Positions 51,309 to 59,576 of a DNA stretch of 64,000 bases are shown piece by piece. How positions within the stretch are numbered: position 1 is the stretch's first letter; each line of letters starts with the position of its first letter. The notes under the pieces were generated by a model. The model did not search any database and was not told where the DNA came from. It was given only the letters and a program-made list of their open reading frames with translations. The position numbers and the translations under genes were made by a program. Source of the stretch: QAND01 sp003150225 (GTDB taxonomy: Bacteria > Bacillota > Clostridia > Christensenellales > QAND01); assembly GCF_044357945.1 (NCBI RefSeq), contig NZ_CP076563.1:1550001-1614000 (forward strand), written 5' to 3'.

Positions 51309-51365
51309 TAATTAAGTATTGACTTAATTAAAAGATTGCAAATATAATTAAGTAACCACTTAATT
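51309..51365 (+). promoter_or_regulatory. Promoter with two ArsR-type palindromic operators
   Basis: Two near-identical palindromes ATTAAGT-ATTG-ACTTAAT (51311-51328) and ATTAAGT-AACC-ACTTAAT (51347-51364), centres 36 bases apart. The first overlaps the -35 TTGACT (51319-51324), the second the -10 TATAAT (51343-51348; 18-base spacer). This position would let the downstream ArsR protein block its own operon. Confidence 0.88.
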
Positions 51366-51376
51366 GGAGGCACGCC

Positions 51377-51706
51377 ATGGATATTGAGGTCATATTAAAG
51401 GCACTGGGAGACCCGACTCGCTTTAGAATATTTCAGAATCTTTTGAAAAGGAAGCACTGTGTGCGATCCCTTTCGAAAGCTATGAATATTACCGAATCAG
51501 CTGTTTCACAGCATATGAAAGTCCTGCGGGAGGCGGATCTTGTTTACGGCGAAAAATTCGGGTATCACACGCACTATCTTCCAAAGCAGGAAACTCTTGA
51601 TTTTTTGTCTCAGACAATAATAACCATGGCGGAGCAATCGGAACGCTTGGACCGAACCGGTGGAATCTGTAACTGTGAGTTCAGAGAAATAGAGGCGGAG
51701 AGATGA
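51377..51706 (+). CDS. ArsR-family repressor
   Basis: A 109-residue winged-helix regulator: ALGDPTRFRIFQNLL, then the recognition region ITESAVSQHMKVLREADLV and wing KFGYHTHYLP. A C-terminal Cys pair (GGICNCEF) could bind metal or metalloid. The gene is preceded by twin operators and overlaps the transporter gene by four bases (ATGA), so it is autoregulated and coupled to transport. Confidence 0.92.
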   Translation: MDIEVILKALGDPTRFRIFQNLLKRKHCVRSLSKAMNITESAVSQHMKVLREADLVYGEKFGYHTHYLPKQETLDFLSQTIITMAEQSERLDRTGGICNCEFREIEAER

Positions 51707-52278
51707 AGCTACTTTGGAACCTTTTTCTCACTTTTTCTAAAATCGGGCTTTTCACCTTTGGCGGCGGGTATGCAATGATTTCAATGATTGAAGATGCTTG
51801 CGTTGAAAAGAAAAAATGGATCACCCACGATGATATGATGAACATTACGGTAGTTGCCGAGTCCACTCCTGGCCCAATTGCCATCAACTGTGCGACATTT
51901 GTCGGATATAAACAGAAAGGCTTTGCCGGTGCGGTTACCGCGACGGTTGGGATGGTTCTTCCTTCTTTTGTAGTGATCCTTTTAATTGCTAAGCTGCTCG
52001 ACAATTTCCTTGGAATAACGATTATCGCCAATGCATTTAAGGGCATAAAGCTTGCCGTTGGCTTATTAATTCTGGATGCTGCTATAAAAATGATAAAGAA
52101 AATGCAGAAGAAACCACTTCCGCAAACGATCATGATTTCTGCAGCCGTTATCATGCTGCTGATCAATATCTTTGCGATAAACTTCTCATCCGTTGCACTG
52201 ATGCTGATATTTGGGGGTATCAGTCTTGTGATTTTTTTGACCAAGGGGAATCAGAGAAAGGTTGGTGATAAGAAATGA
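51703..52278 (+). CDS. CHR-family transporter, first half-size subunit
   Basis: A 191-residue membrane protein of the chromate ion transporter (CHR) superfamily, short form: KIGLFTFGGGYAMI at the N-terminus and VVAESTPGPIAINCATFVG near 50-68 are the family signatures. Short CHR proteins occur in pairs and work as hetero-oligomers with opposite topology. Whether chromate or another anion is exported is not readable. AT-rich compared with the neighbourhood. Confidence 0.9.
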   Translation: MKLLWNLFLTFSKIGLFTFGGGYAMISMIEDACVEKKKWITHDDMMNITVVAESTPGPIAINCATFVGYKQKGFAGAVTATVGMVLPSFVVILLIAKLLDNFLGITIIANAFKGIKLAVGLLILDAAIKMIKKMQKKPLPQTIMISAAVIMLLINIFAINFSSVALMLIFGGISLVIFLTKGNQRKVGDKK

Positions 52279-52835
52279 TCTATCTGAATTTGTTCTTTGG
52301 TTTTCTGAAAGTTGGTTGTTTTGCTTTTGGCGGCGCTTATGCTGCCATACCGTTAATCAGAGATACTGTGCTTTCCTATGGCTGGCTCAGCGACGAAATG
52401 CTGACATATATGATTGCGGTAAGTGAAAGCACTCCGGGACCTATCATGGTAAACCTGGCAACCTATGTCGGAACATCACAAGCAGGTGTCATCGGGGCTC
52501 TTATCGCCACGTTTGCTGTTGTTCTGCCGTCTTTCATCATTATTTTGCTTGTAACCGCAATCCTATCCAAAGCGATAAAGAACAAATATGTTCAGGCAGT
52601 TCTGCGCGGGGTTAAGCCTTGTATGATTGGAATTATACTTGCGACAGGATGTTGGATGATTGCAAAGAATTTGTTCTCGGTTCCTTTTTCCGCATTTGAT
52701 ATCAATGCACTCGTAATTACAGTAATTCTTGCCGTCTTGTATTTCGGCTTGAATCAGAAAATGAAAAAAAGCATTTCCCCGATGATGTTGATTATTATTT
52801 CAGCAGTTTTAGGAATGGCAGGATATGCTTTTTAA
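52275..52835 (+). CDS. CHR-family transporter, second half-size subunit
   Basis: A 186-residue partner of the preceding gene: KVGCFAFGGAYAAIPLI and IAVSESTPGPIMVNLATYVG are the same signatures. Overlaps the first subunit by four bases (ATGA). Together with arsR it forms a compact three-gene operon that looks horizontally acquired (lower GC, self-contained regulation). Confidence 0.9.
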   Translation: MIYLNLFFGFLKVGCFAFGGAYAAIPLIRDTVLSYGWLSDEMLTYMIAVSESTPGPIMVNLATYVGTSQAGVIGALIATFAVVLPSFIIILLVTAILSKAIKNKYVQAVLRGVKPCMIGIILATGCWMIAKNLFSVPFSAFDINALVITVILAVLYFGLNQKMKKSISPMMLIIISAVLGMAGYAF

Positions 52836-52879
52836 CGGTATCAAAACGTGCTCCATGCATTTTGAAATTGGAGGAAACG

Positions 52880-53422
52880 ATGGACTGGCTTTCTGAAGTG
52901 AACAAGAGATACAGGAGGAATAACCAGATTTTGTTTTCCAAGGAGTCTGAATATCTACAGGATCTGCGGATGCTATTTGAAGAACAGGATCATAAAACCA
53001 TGGTTTTATGGGCCATGGACTTTGCGGCGGAATCCGTTGCCGTTTTGGAAACCAGGTATCCATTGGAGAAACGACCCCGAGAGGCCCTTGAAGCGCCCTG
53101 GGAATGGGCATCTGGGAAGATTAAGATGCGATATGCACAGCGAAAGATACTGGATTGTCACGCATTTGCGAAGGAGGCGGGCTGCAAGGAGGATGTGGCG
53201 CTCTGCCATGCCGTTGGACAGGCCTGTTCGGTGGTGCATACCGCTGGTCATGCAATTGGATACCCAGCCTATGACCTTACTGCTATCATTCATAGATACG
53301 GGATTGATGCATGTCGGGAAGCGGTTGAAAGCCGCAAGGGCGAGTACGTAGAGAAGCTGTTTTATTGGAGTGGACAGACTGCCATAACAACGAGAAGCTG
53401 GGCGGCGTTCCTTTGCCAATAG
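52880..53422 (+). CDS. Helical protein resembling putative immunity proteins
   Basis: A 180-residue protein, mostly helical. The segment WAMDFAAESVAVLETRYPLEKRPREALEAPWEWASGKI and the following Ala-rich helices resemble the clostridial 'putative immunity protein' (Imm5-like) pattern. No toxin gene is next to it. Start chosen at 52880, four bases after GGAGGAAA. Function unproven. Confidence 0.55.
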   Translation: MDWLSEVNKRYRRNNQILFSKESEYLQDLRMLFEEQDHKTMVLWAMDFAAESVAVLETRYPLEKRPREALEAPWEWASGKIKMRYAQRKILDCHAFAKEAGCKEDVALCHAVGQACSVVHTAGHAIGYPAYDLTAIIHRYGIDACREAVESRKGEYVEKLFYWSGQTAITTRSWAAFLCQ

Positions 53423-53614
53423 GAAGCGAGGCCGGTGTGTAAACATACGGATGCGCAATATATGCGGCCTTTTTCTTTTCCCGGAAATTTTCTGGGGCGG
53501 GTTTCCTGGTAAACGTGTTGTAAGTTCCATAAAAAACATCTGCTTTGTGGGAAAAACAACGGTTTTTTGATGCCATGACCGCTATAATAAAGAAAACGGA
53601 AGAGGAGGCTATTC

Positions 53615-53947
53615 ATGGAAATGAAGCTGAAGAACATCAAGAAGTCCGAAGTATTGCGATTGCGGGACGAGGTGCAATACCAGGAGGGACAGATCGTCAG
53701 CAAAACCCTGGCACAAAATGAATTCGTCAGCTTGACACTGTTTGCCTTTGAAAAAGGAGAGGAGATCAGCACCCACGAATCGGGTGGGGATGCGATGGTT
53801 ACAGTGCTGGATGGAGTGTGCAGAATTACCATCGCTGGGAAAGAATATCGGTTGGATTGCGGCGAGACCATCGTCATGCCGGCAAAGGTGCCCCATGCCG
53901 TATTTGGGCTGGAACGCTTTAAGATGCTTTTGACAGTGGTATTTTGA
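53615..53947 (+). CDS. Cupin-domain protein
   Basis: A 110-residue single cupin. Motif 1 is partly kept (GEEISTHESGGDAMVTVLDG) and motif 2 has GETIVMPAKVPHAVFG, giving possible metal ligands H, E and H. A small-molecule binding or isomerase role is typical; the substrate is unknown. AGAGGAGG precedes the ATG. Confidence 0.85.
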   Translation: MEMKLKNIKKSEVLRLRDEVQYQEGQIVSKTLAQNEFVSLTLFAFEKGEEISTHESGGDAMVTVLDGVCRITIAGKEYRLDCGETIVMPAKVPHAVFGLERFKMLLTVVF

Positions 53948-54067
53948 AAGTGGGATTTCATAAAACTGGACTTTTTTATAAGAAATGTGGATTCCCGCTG
54001 GAAAAGCGCTTGATCTTTTTTCAAAAGCAGATATAATTATAAATGAGGATGAATCTAGTTGAGTAAT

Positions 54068-54112
54068 AAGAGGGGAACAGCCCTTGTGGGCTTGGTTCCT
54101 CTTTATTTTTTT
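54068..54112 (+). terminator. Terminator in the leader of the aldo-keto reductase gene
   Basis: Stem of 14 pairs with two small bulges (AAGAGG...AAC..AGCCC / GGGCT..GTT.CCTCTT) followed by TATTTTTTT. It lies 70 bases before the reductase start and 120 after the cupin stop, so it could end the cupin message or act as an attenuator. Confidence 0.7.
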
Positions 54113-54184
54113 GCTTTTTGTGGAACCCTATGGAAGACGAACGGTCTTACCAAGGAAATATATGTTTCAAAAGGAGACGAGCGC

Positions 54185-55177
54185 ATGAAGTACACCAGTT
54201 TGGGACGGACGGGAATGCAGGTGAGCCGGCTTTGCCTGGGCACCATGAATTTCGGCAATGCCACTGATGAGAAGGAAGCGTTCCGGATCATGGACGCCGC
54301 CTTGGATGCGGGAATCAACTATTTTGATACCTCCAACAACTATGGTGGCGGAGACCGCTGCAACTTTGGCCTCTCCGAGGAGATCATCGGCCGGTGGTTC
54401 GCCCAGGGGGGCAATCGCCGGGAGCGCACCATCATTGCCACCAAGGTTTATTTCCGTATGGATGATCCCAACGATGGCCCCAACGATCGTCTGGGCCTGT
54501 CCGCCTACAAGATTCGCAGGCACATTGAGGGCTCCTTGCGCCGGCTGCAGACCGACTATGTAGAGCTGTATCAAATGCACCATGTGGATCGGGATGTGAC
54601 CTGGGCAGAACTCTGGGGCGTTTTCTCCGATCTGGTCAGCGCCGGCAAGGTGGTCTATGTGGGCTCCAGCAACTTTGCGGGGCGGGATTTGGTACAGGCT
54701 CAGTATGAAGCCGAGAAGTACCGCTTCATGGGGCTGGCTACCGAACAGCACCGATACAACCTGATGGGGCGTTTGCCAGAGCTGGAGGTGCTCCCCGCTG
54801 CTCATGATTTTGGCATCGGCGTGGTGCCATATAGCCCCCTCAATGGTGGTCTATTGAGCGAAAACGCACTGAACAAGAGCGTTGGCCAGCGTACCCAGAT
54901 GGCAAAAGAGCGTCGCATGAATGAAACCGTCAGAAAGCAGCTGGAGGACTATCATGCCCTTTGCCAGGAACTGGGCGAGAAGGAATCCAACGTTGCATTG
55001 GCTTGGCTGCTGAAGAATCCTGCCATTACGGCGCCTATCACTGGCCCTCGTACCGTGGAGCAGCTTGAGAACTCTCTGCGCGCGGTGGAGATCGACCTCT
55101 CCGACGATGTGATGAAGCGCTTGGACGAGATCTTCCCCGGTCCGGGCGGCGCCGCTCCCAACGCTTATGCATGGTAA
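54185..55177 (+). CDS. Aldo/keto reductase
   Basis: A 330-residue NADPH-dependent reductase of the AKR (YghZ/potassium-channel beta-like) group: N-terminal GRTGMQVSRLCLGTMNFG, catalytic D-Y-K-H tetrad visible in DTSNNYG, TKVYF and MHHVD, and the C-terminal NAD(P) site ITGPRTVEQLENSL. The frame is open upstream, but ATG 54185 has AAGGAGA in place and begins MKYTSLGRTG as in homologs. Confidence 0.92.
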   Translation: MKYTSLGRTGMQVSRLCLGTMNFGNATDEKEAFRIMDAALDAGINYFDTSNNYGGGDRCNFGLSEEIIGRWFAQGGNRRERTIIATKVYFRMDDPNDGPNDRLGLSAYKIRRHIEGSLRRLQTDYVELYQMHHVDRDVTWAELWGVFSDLVSAGKVVYVGSSNFAGRDLVQAQYEAEKYRFMGLATEQHRYNLMGRLPELEVLPAAHDFGIGVVPYSPLNGGLLSENALNKSVGQRTQMAKERRMNETVRKQLEDYHALCQELGEKESNVALAWLLKNPAITAPITGPRTVEQLENSLRAVEIDLSDDVMKRLDEIFPGPGGAAPNAYAW

Positions 55178-55186
55178 AAGTATGGG

Positions 55187-55220
55187 AAGGAGGCTCCTTT
55201 TATGGGGGCCTCCTTTTTTG
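55187..55220 (+). terminator. Terminator after aldo/keto reductase
   Basis: AAGGAGGC / GCCTCCTT stem followed by TTTTTTG. Confidence 0.85.
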
Positions 55221-55325
55221 TTCCAAATGATTGACTTCTTTTGTCGATCCTTGTCTAAATGAAATTATTTTCTTTCTTCTGTGGAGGTTCTTGTATATAC
55301 TTGTTCCGACCTGAAAGGAGGTCAT

Positions 55326-56438
55326 ATGGTGGAATTGTTGTATCAGGAGGTAAAAGAAGCAAATCCTTCCGAAAGATTTGCCGATTACACGGTAATTGAC
55401 GTGGAGATGCCCAACCATCTTTATAACCGTATCTGTTCCTTGGCCGTGCTGGTGGTTCGTGAGGGACGGGTGGCGCAGAGGCTGCATTATTTTATCAATC
55501 CGGAATGTGAATTCAACGATTTACAGACCTCGGATATTGATCAGGATCTGCTGGAATCCTATCCGACCTTTCCTGCGGTTTGGCGGGAGGTCGAGAAATA
55601 CTTTGACCATCAAATAGTCATAAGCTACAATGCGGTTTTGGACCTTTCCACCCTAAATTGGACCCTCCGCCATTATGGATTCGATACCCCCCATATGTCT
55701 TATCTTTGCCCGATGATGATGGCACAGCAGTTGGGTGGGGACAGGATGTTTCGCTCCCATTCTCTGAAGAACATCGCGTGTGGTTTGGGAATGTCCGTGG
55801 GGGAATGCACTTCGGTCAAAGCAGTTTATAACTGTGACCTTTGTTACCGGGTTTTTGAGGAAATGCAGGAGCTATGGCCCGAAAAAATCCGGAACTGTTT
55901 GGAGCCATATCAGCTGGAATGGCACGATGATATGGAGTTTTTGCGGGTGATCAACCAAATATATGGAATGCTGGTCAGCGTCTTTTTTGAGGATGAGGTG
56001 GATATCCACGAACTGTGTTGCCTCTTGAACCGGGCCATTGCAGGGCATCGCTTGGATCGCTCCATGCAATATTATGATTTTTTTTCCTCCATCAAGGTGA
56101 TTTTTAAGGATCGGGACATGAGTCAGAGGGATGTGGAGCGGATGGTTTCCATGGCCAGAATCTTTACGGACTCCTCTCTGGAATGCCGTCCCGGTCAAGC
56201 CATGGAGATCTTTGTCGGAATCATCTATGGGCTGTCCATGGATGGTCACCTTTCAGAGAAAAGCCTGACCGCTTTCCGGCATTGGATGGAGAATAACCGG
56301 CAATTAAGCGGGTATCCCATCTATGATATTGCCTATCAGAAGGTATGCGAGGTACTGGATGTTCCTTTATCCGCTCAGGAACGCATTGCAATGGCTCGAG
56401 AAGTGCTAGATGCTTATCAGGGAAAACTGCCCTGTTGA
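55326..56438 (+). CDS. DEDD exonuclease-like protein with divergent active site
   Basis: A 370-residue protein. Residues about 15-185 follow the 3'-5' exonuclease (RNase T/PolC epsilon) fold: ExoI TVIDVEMPN (D and E kept), ExoII VISYNAVLDLSTL (N..D kept), ExoIII region SVKAVYNCDLCY, where the usual His five residues before the last Asp is replaced by Ala. The C-terminal 180 residues are helical with no recognised domain. Activity is uncertain. ATG 55326 is preceded by AAAGGAGGT. Confidence 0.7.
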   Translation: MVELLYQEVKEANPSERFADYTVIDVEMPNHLYNRICSLAVLVVREGRVAQRLHYFINPECEFNDLQTSDIDQDLLESYPTFPAVWREVEKYFDHQIVISYNAVLDLSTLNWTLRHYGFDTPHMSYLCPMMMAQQLGGDRMFRSHSLKNIACGLGMSVGECTSVKAVYNCDLCYRVFEEMQELWPEKIRNCLEPYQLEWHDDMEFLRVINQIYGMLVSVFFEDEVDIHELCCLLNRAIAGHRLDRSMQYYDFFSSIKVIFKDRDMSQRDVERMVSMARIFTDSSLECRPGQAMEIFVGIIYGLSMDGHLSEKSLTAFRHWMENNRQLSGYPIYDIAYQKVCEVLDVPLSAQERIAMAREVLDAYQGKLPC

Positions 56439-56533
56439 TCATGCGCCTGGATGAGATGGGAGAAGGAAGTTCATAAAATCCATAGAATGCTCTTGCATTT
56501 ATCAGGGGATACCTGTATAATAAACAAGCATTT

Positions 56534-56610
56534 GGCGGCGTAGCTCAGCTGGCTAGAGCATTCGGTTCATACCCGGAGTGTCGTAGGTTCGAGTCCCACC
56601 GCCGCTACCA
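56534..56610 (+). tRNA. tRNA-Met (elongator, CAT)
   Basis: A 77-base cloverleaf with CCA: acceptor GGCGGCG/CGCCGCT, D-arm GCTC...GAGC, anticodon loop TTCATAC, T-arm TAGGTTCGAGTCCCA. Fully paired first position, so elongator type; a lysidine-modified Ile tRNA cannot be excluded from the anticodon alone. A TTGCAT-17-TATAAT promoter lies just upstream. Confidence 0.93.
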
Positions 56611-56629
56611 GCGGACAATGTCCGCGCCC

Positions 56630-56668
56630 AATATCGCAACTTGCTTTTGTGGGTTGCGATATTTTATT
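56630..56668 (+). terminator. Terminator after tRNA-Met
   Basis: AATATCGCAAC / GTTGCGATATT stem with 12-base loop and TTATTT tail; a smaller GCGGA/TCCGC hairpin directly follows the tRNA. Confidence 0.85.
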
Positions 56669-56705
56669 TGCCCACAATGGGGTATCCACATCGTAAGACT
56701 CTGCT

Positions 56706-56722
56706 TGCGGCAAGTTGCCGCA
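56706..56722. repeat. Perfect palindrome between two terminators
   Basis: TGCGGCAA-G-TTGCCGCA, eight-base arms with a single-base centre. It is followed at once by the second terminator-like hairpin; it may be a protein-binding site or part of a short RNA. Confidence 0.6.
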
Positions 56723-56723
56723 C

Positions 56724-56764
56724 TTAAGATCGCATCTTTTATTGGGAAGATGCGATCTTTTTTA
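56724..56764 (+). terminator. Second terminator-like hairpin
   Basis: Perfect 13-bp stem AAGATCGCATCTT / AAGATGCGATCTT with eight-base loop, then TTTT. No gene lies between it and the previous terminator, so it either backs up the tRNA terminator or ends an unannotated short transcript. Confidence 0.75.
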
Positions 56765-56930
56765 TCTCTAAAAAAATGCTTGCGTGCGTCCTGATTTTTG
56801 AAATGGCAGCAGCTTAACAAAGCAACGGCATTTTTGATATAATATTTTTCAGCAGAAAAAATAAATGAGAAAATGGGAAAAAACATGTTAAAATTAGTAT
56901 CATATCGAGTATCAAAGGGGGAACTGAATT

Positions 56931-57722
56931 TTGAAATTGTTGATGCAGTCCGATGACTATGGATTCACCAAGGGGGTTACCGCCGGCATCCTTGACGGCA
57001 TTGAAAATGGCTTTTTAAGGAATACGGGGATGTTTGTCAACATGCCGGAGGCGGTTCATGCGGCATCGTTGATCCCGGCACATCCCCAGGCCTGTTTTGG
57101 GGTGGATTTTAATCTGGTTTCCGGGCCCTGCGTCAGCGATCCCAAACTGATTCCCAGCCTCGTGGATGAGAGCGGAAACTATATTCGTTCCAACATTCGC
57201 ATCCATGATCCCAGATGGCAGACGGAGGAAGGCAGAAAAGAGATGTTCCCTTGTGAGGAAGTAAAGCGGGAGATCCGGGCGCAGTATGACCGCTTTGTAG
57301 AGCTGGTGGGCCGTAAACCGGGATACCTGCATACCCATTCGCTCCGGCCGGAGTCCTACATGGAAGCCATTCGGGAGTTGTCGGCGGAGACCGGTGTCCC
57401 CTTTTCTTGGGATATCCGTCAGAACTATCATGCGTATTCCGTGGTGGTAAAGAGCGGAGCTGCAACCAGCAAGGAGTTTGATGCCGCTCAACAGCTTGCT
57501 AAGGATCCTGAGGGATGGTTCTGGGAAAACCGCGAGATGCTTTTGCAACAGGATTTTGTGGTGAATATCAAGCATTGTGGATTTGTGGATGCCGCGTTGT
57601 TTGAGCTGACATCTCTTTCCCTGGAGCGGGTTCGAGACCATCAGCTGGTGACGTCTCAGCGGATCATGAAGTGGATCCAGGAAAACGATGTACAGCTGGT
57701 TACATACTATGACTTTGTTTGA
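56931..57722 (+). CDS. ChbG/YdjC-family carbohydrate deacetylase, copy 1
   Basis: A 263-residue YdjC-fold protein. N-terminal metal site QSDDYGFTKG, then IHDPRWQTEEGRKE and the His motif LHTHS. ChbG removes an acetyl group from chito-oligosaccharides; relatives act on other N-acetyl sugars. TTG start behind GGGGGAA (an ATG four codons later would remove the first strand). The next gene is a close paralog. Confidence 0.88.
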   Translation: MKLLMQSDDYGFTKGVTAGILDGIENGFLRNTGMFVNMPEAVHAASLIPAHPQACFGVDFNLVSGPCVSDPKLIPSLVDESGNYIRSNIRIHDPRWQTEEGRKEMFPCEEVKREIRAQYDRFVELVGRKPGYLHTHSLRPESYMEAIRELSAETGVPFSWDIRQNYHAYSVVVKSGAATSKEFDAAQQLAKDPEGWFWENREMLLQQDFVVNIKHCGFVDAALFELTSLSLERVRDHQLVTSQRIMKWIQENDVQLVTYYDFV

Positions 57723-57757
57723 TACCGTTTCATAAAAAACACAACAGGAGGAGCAAC

Positions 57758-58555
57758 ATGAAATTATTGGTTCAAGCGGATGACTATGGGTTCACCAAAG
57801 GCGTTACCGCCGGTATTATCGATGCCATTGAAAATGGATTTTTGCGGAACACCGGCATGTTTACCAACATGCCTGAGGCAGTACATGCCGCGTCACTGAT
57901 CCCAGCCCATCCCAATGCCTGCTTTGGCATCGACTTCAACTTGGTTTCCGGACCCAGTGTTAGCGATCCCAAGACCATTCCCAGCCTTGTGGATGAAAAC
58001 GGTGAATTTATCCGCTCCAATGTCCGCATTCATGACCCCAGGTGGCAGACGGAGGAGGGGAGACGGGAGATGTTCCCTGCCGATGAGGTCAAGCGGGAGA
58101 TCCGAGCGCAATATGACCGCTTTGTAGAACTGGTAGGTCGCAAGCCGGGGTACCTCCATGGACATTCCATCAGCCCGGAAACCTACCTTGAGGCCATTCT
58201 TGAGCTTTCGGAGGAGAGCGGCGTCATCTATTCGCAGGTTGCTGAGGAGAAGTTTGGGCTATATAATCCGATCCTGGCCAACCGTGGCGGCGCTAGCTTT
58301 AGCAAGACTTTTGATCCCATGCAGCAGATTAACAAGAATCCGGAAGGTCTTTTCTGGGAGAACCGGGAAGAAGCCCTCAAGCATGAGTATGTGCGGACCG
58401 TGGGTCACTGTGGATTTGTGGATGCTGCTTTGTTTGATCTGACCTCCCTCTCCATTGAGCGGGCGCGGGATCATCAGATGGTAACTTCCAGGCGGATTAT
58501 GGATTGGATTAAGGAGAACAACGTTGAGTTGATTACCTATTATGATCTTGTGTAG
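57758..58555 (+). CDS. ChbG/YdjC-family carbohydrate deacetylase, copy 2
   Basis: A 265-residue paralog of the preceding gene, nearly identical over the first 150 residues (ADDYGFTKGVTAGI, IHDPRWQTEEGRRE) but with different sequence in the centre (about 150-200), where LHGHS replaces LHTHS. GGAGGAGCAAC precedes ATG 57758. Tandem duplication with divergence around the sugar pocket suggests two related substrates. Confidence 0.88.
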   Translation: MKLLVQADDYGFTKGVTAGIIDAIENGFLRNTGMFTNMPEAVHAASLIPAHPNACFGIDFNLVSGPSVSDPKTIPSLVDENGEFIRSNVRIHDPRWQTEEGRREMFPADEVKREIRAQYDRFVELVGRKPGYLHGHSISPETYLEAILELSEESGVIYSQVAEEKFGLYNPILANRGGASFSKTFDPMQQINKNPEGLFWENREEALKHEYVRTVGHCGFVDAALFDLTSLSIERARDHQMVTSRRIMDWIKENNVELITYYDLV

Positions 58556-58603
58556 GGGCTAAAATCTCTTATGATCATCGGATGTTGATGAGAAAAAAGA
58601 TGG

Positions 58604-58638
58604 AGCGGATTAGGCATTTGTCTAATCCGCTTTTTTTA
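58604..58638 (+). terminator. Terminator after ChbG pair
   Basis: AGCGGATTAG / CTAATCCGCT stem with an eight-base loop and a long T-run. Confidence 0.92.
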
Positions 58639-58821
58639 TATACAAAACCAAAATATATTAAGAATCATTCAATCATACTGCTGTTCCTGCGAGATATAGG
58701 GATGGAAATCCTATGGTATTGCAGGCGTTTTAAGATGATACTGCCGGACGGAACATGGGAGAGTGGTCCTGCACCATCATAGAGGAACGCCGTTAGGTTA
58801 CCTCGATTGGAGCGTGTGGAA

Positions 58822-59283
58822 ATGGATAGGCGGAGATTGGAGCAGATGTTTTATCTGACGCAGGAGATTAAAAAACACCAAGAACGGATCGAGGTACTGG
58901 AGTCCATTGCGCAGGGAACCACCAGTGTGCTGACGGGTTTGCCCCGGCCATCGGAGAAGCGGGATCGCATCGGAGAGGTGACGGTGAAGCTACTGGATAT
59001 TCGATCCAGATGGGAGATGGATCGGCGCAAATACGTAGAGGAGCTGGACCAGCTGCAACGTTATCTCTCTGGTATTGGGGATAGTGAGATCCGGCAAATC
59101 TGTCTTTTACGCTTTGGCTGTGGATATTCCTGGCGAAAAGTAGCTTGGGAAATGGGGGGATATGCAACGGAGGATTCCGTAAAAAAGCTTTGTTACCGTT
59201 TTCTAGATAAAAGACGTCCCGAATGTCCCGGGGATATTCGTAGCCGCCGTGTTCCTCAAAGTACCTTGTGTTCACATCAATGA
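58822..59283 (+). CDS. Phage-type DUF1492/RinA-like regulator with altered C-terminus
   Basis: A 153-residue protein: an N-terminal coiled coil (LEQMFYLTQEIKKHQERIE) and a sigma-like C-terminal HTH (EIRQICLLRFGCGYSWRKVAWEMG, EDSVKKLCYRFL). This is the pattern of small phage late-gene or ArpU/RinA-type regulators. The final 20 or so residues (after about LDKRRPE) come from DNA that reads as a relaxase on the other strand, so the natural C-terminus has been replaced at the mobile-element junction. No phage genes adjoin it. Confidence 0.7.
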   Translation: MDRRRLEQMFYLTQEIKKHQERIEVLESIAQGTTSVLTGLPRPSEKRDRIGEVTVKLLDIRSRWEMDRRKYVEELDQLQRYLSGIGDSEIRQICLLRFGCGYSWRKVAWEMGGYATEDSVKKLCYRFLDKRRPECPGDIRSRRVPQSTLCSHQ

Positions 59284-59539
59284 CCAACTCATTAAAGATC
59301 GTTGCGCCGGCTTTCTGTCCTCTTGTGGAGATTTTGCCCTCGTCAATGAGCCGCTGGAAATACTCGTTGTAAGTCAGACCACCCGTGTCCTTGAAGTGAA
59401 TATTGCGGGCAATTTGCTCGGTGTCTACATTGAGATTTGCGTAGCTTTCATTCTTGCGCTCATTGTGTCGCTCGGTTTTCTGCGCTCCCTCTGCGGAGAT
59501 TTTCTCCACTCGGACAACGCTCCAGTTTCCTTCCGCCAT
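59238..59539 (-). pseudogene. Truncated MobV-type relaxase (Pre/Mob)
   Basis: N-terminal 100 residues of a plasmid mobilisation protein: VVRVEKISAEG, the signature ERHNERKNESYANLNVD, then GATIFNELVIDVNTRYFEEHGGYEY. Right after GGYEY the frame enters the antisense of the DUF1492-like gene and similarity stops, so about two thirds of the relaxase is missing. GGAGG lies eight bases before the start. The loss means self-encoded mobilisation is dead here. Confidence 0.8.
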
Positions 59540-59576
59540 TCTCATCACCTCCAGTCAGCGGAAAGGGAGGGGGTGC

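Noticed and set aside
58868..59548. A 226-codon leftward frame that looks like one gene
   Set aside because: Only the first 100 residues are relaxase; the rest is antisense to the DUF1492-like gene and has no coding character.
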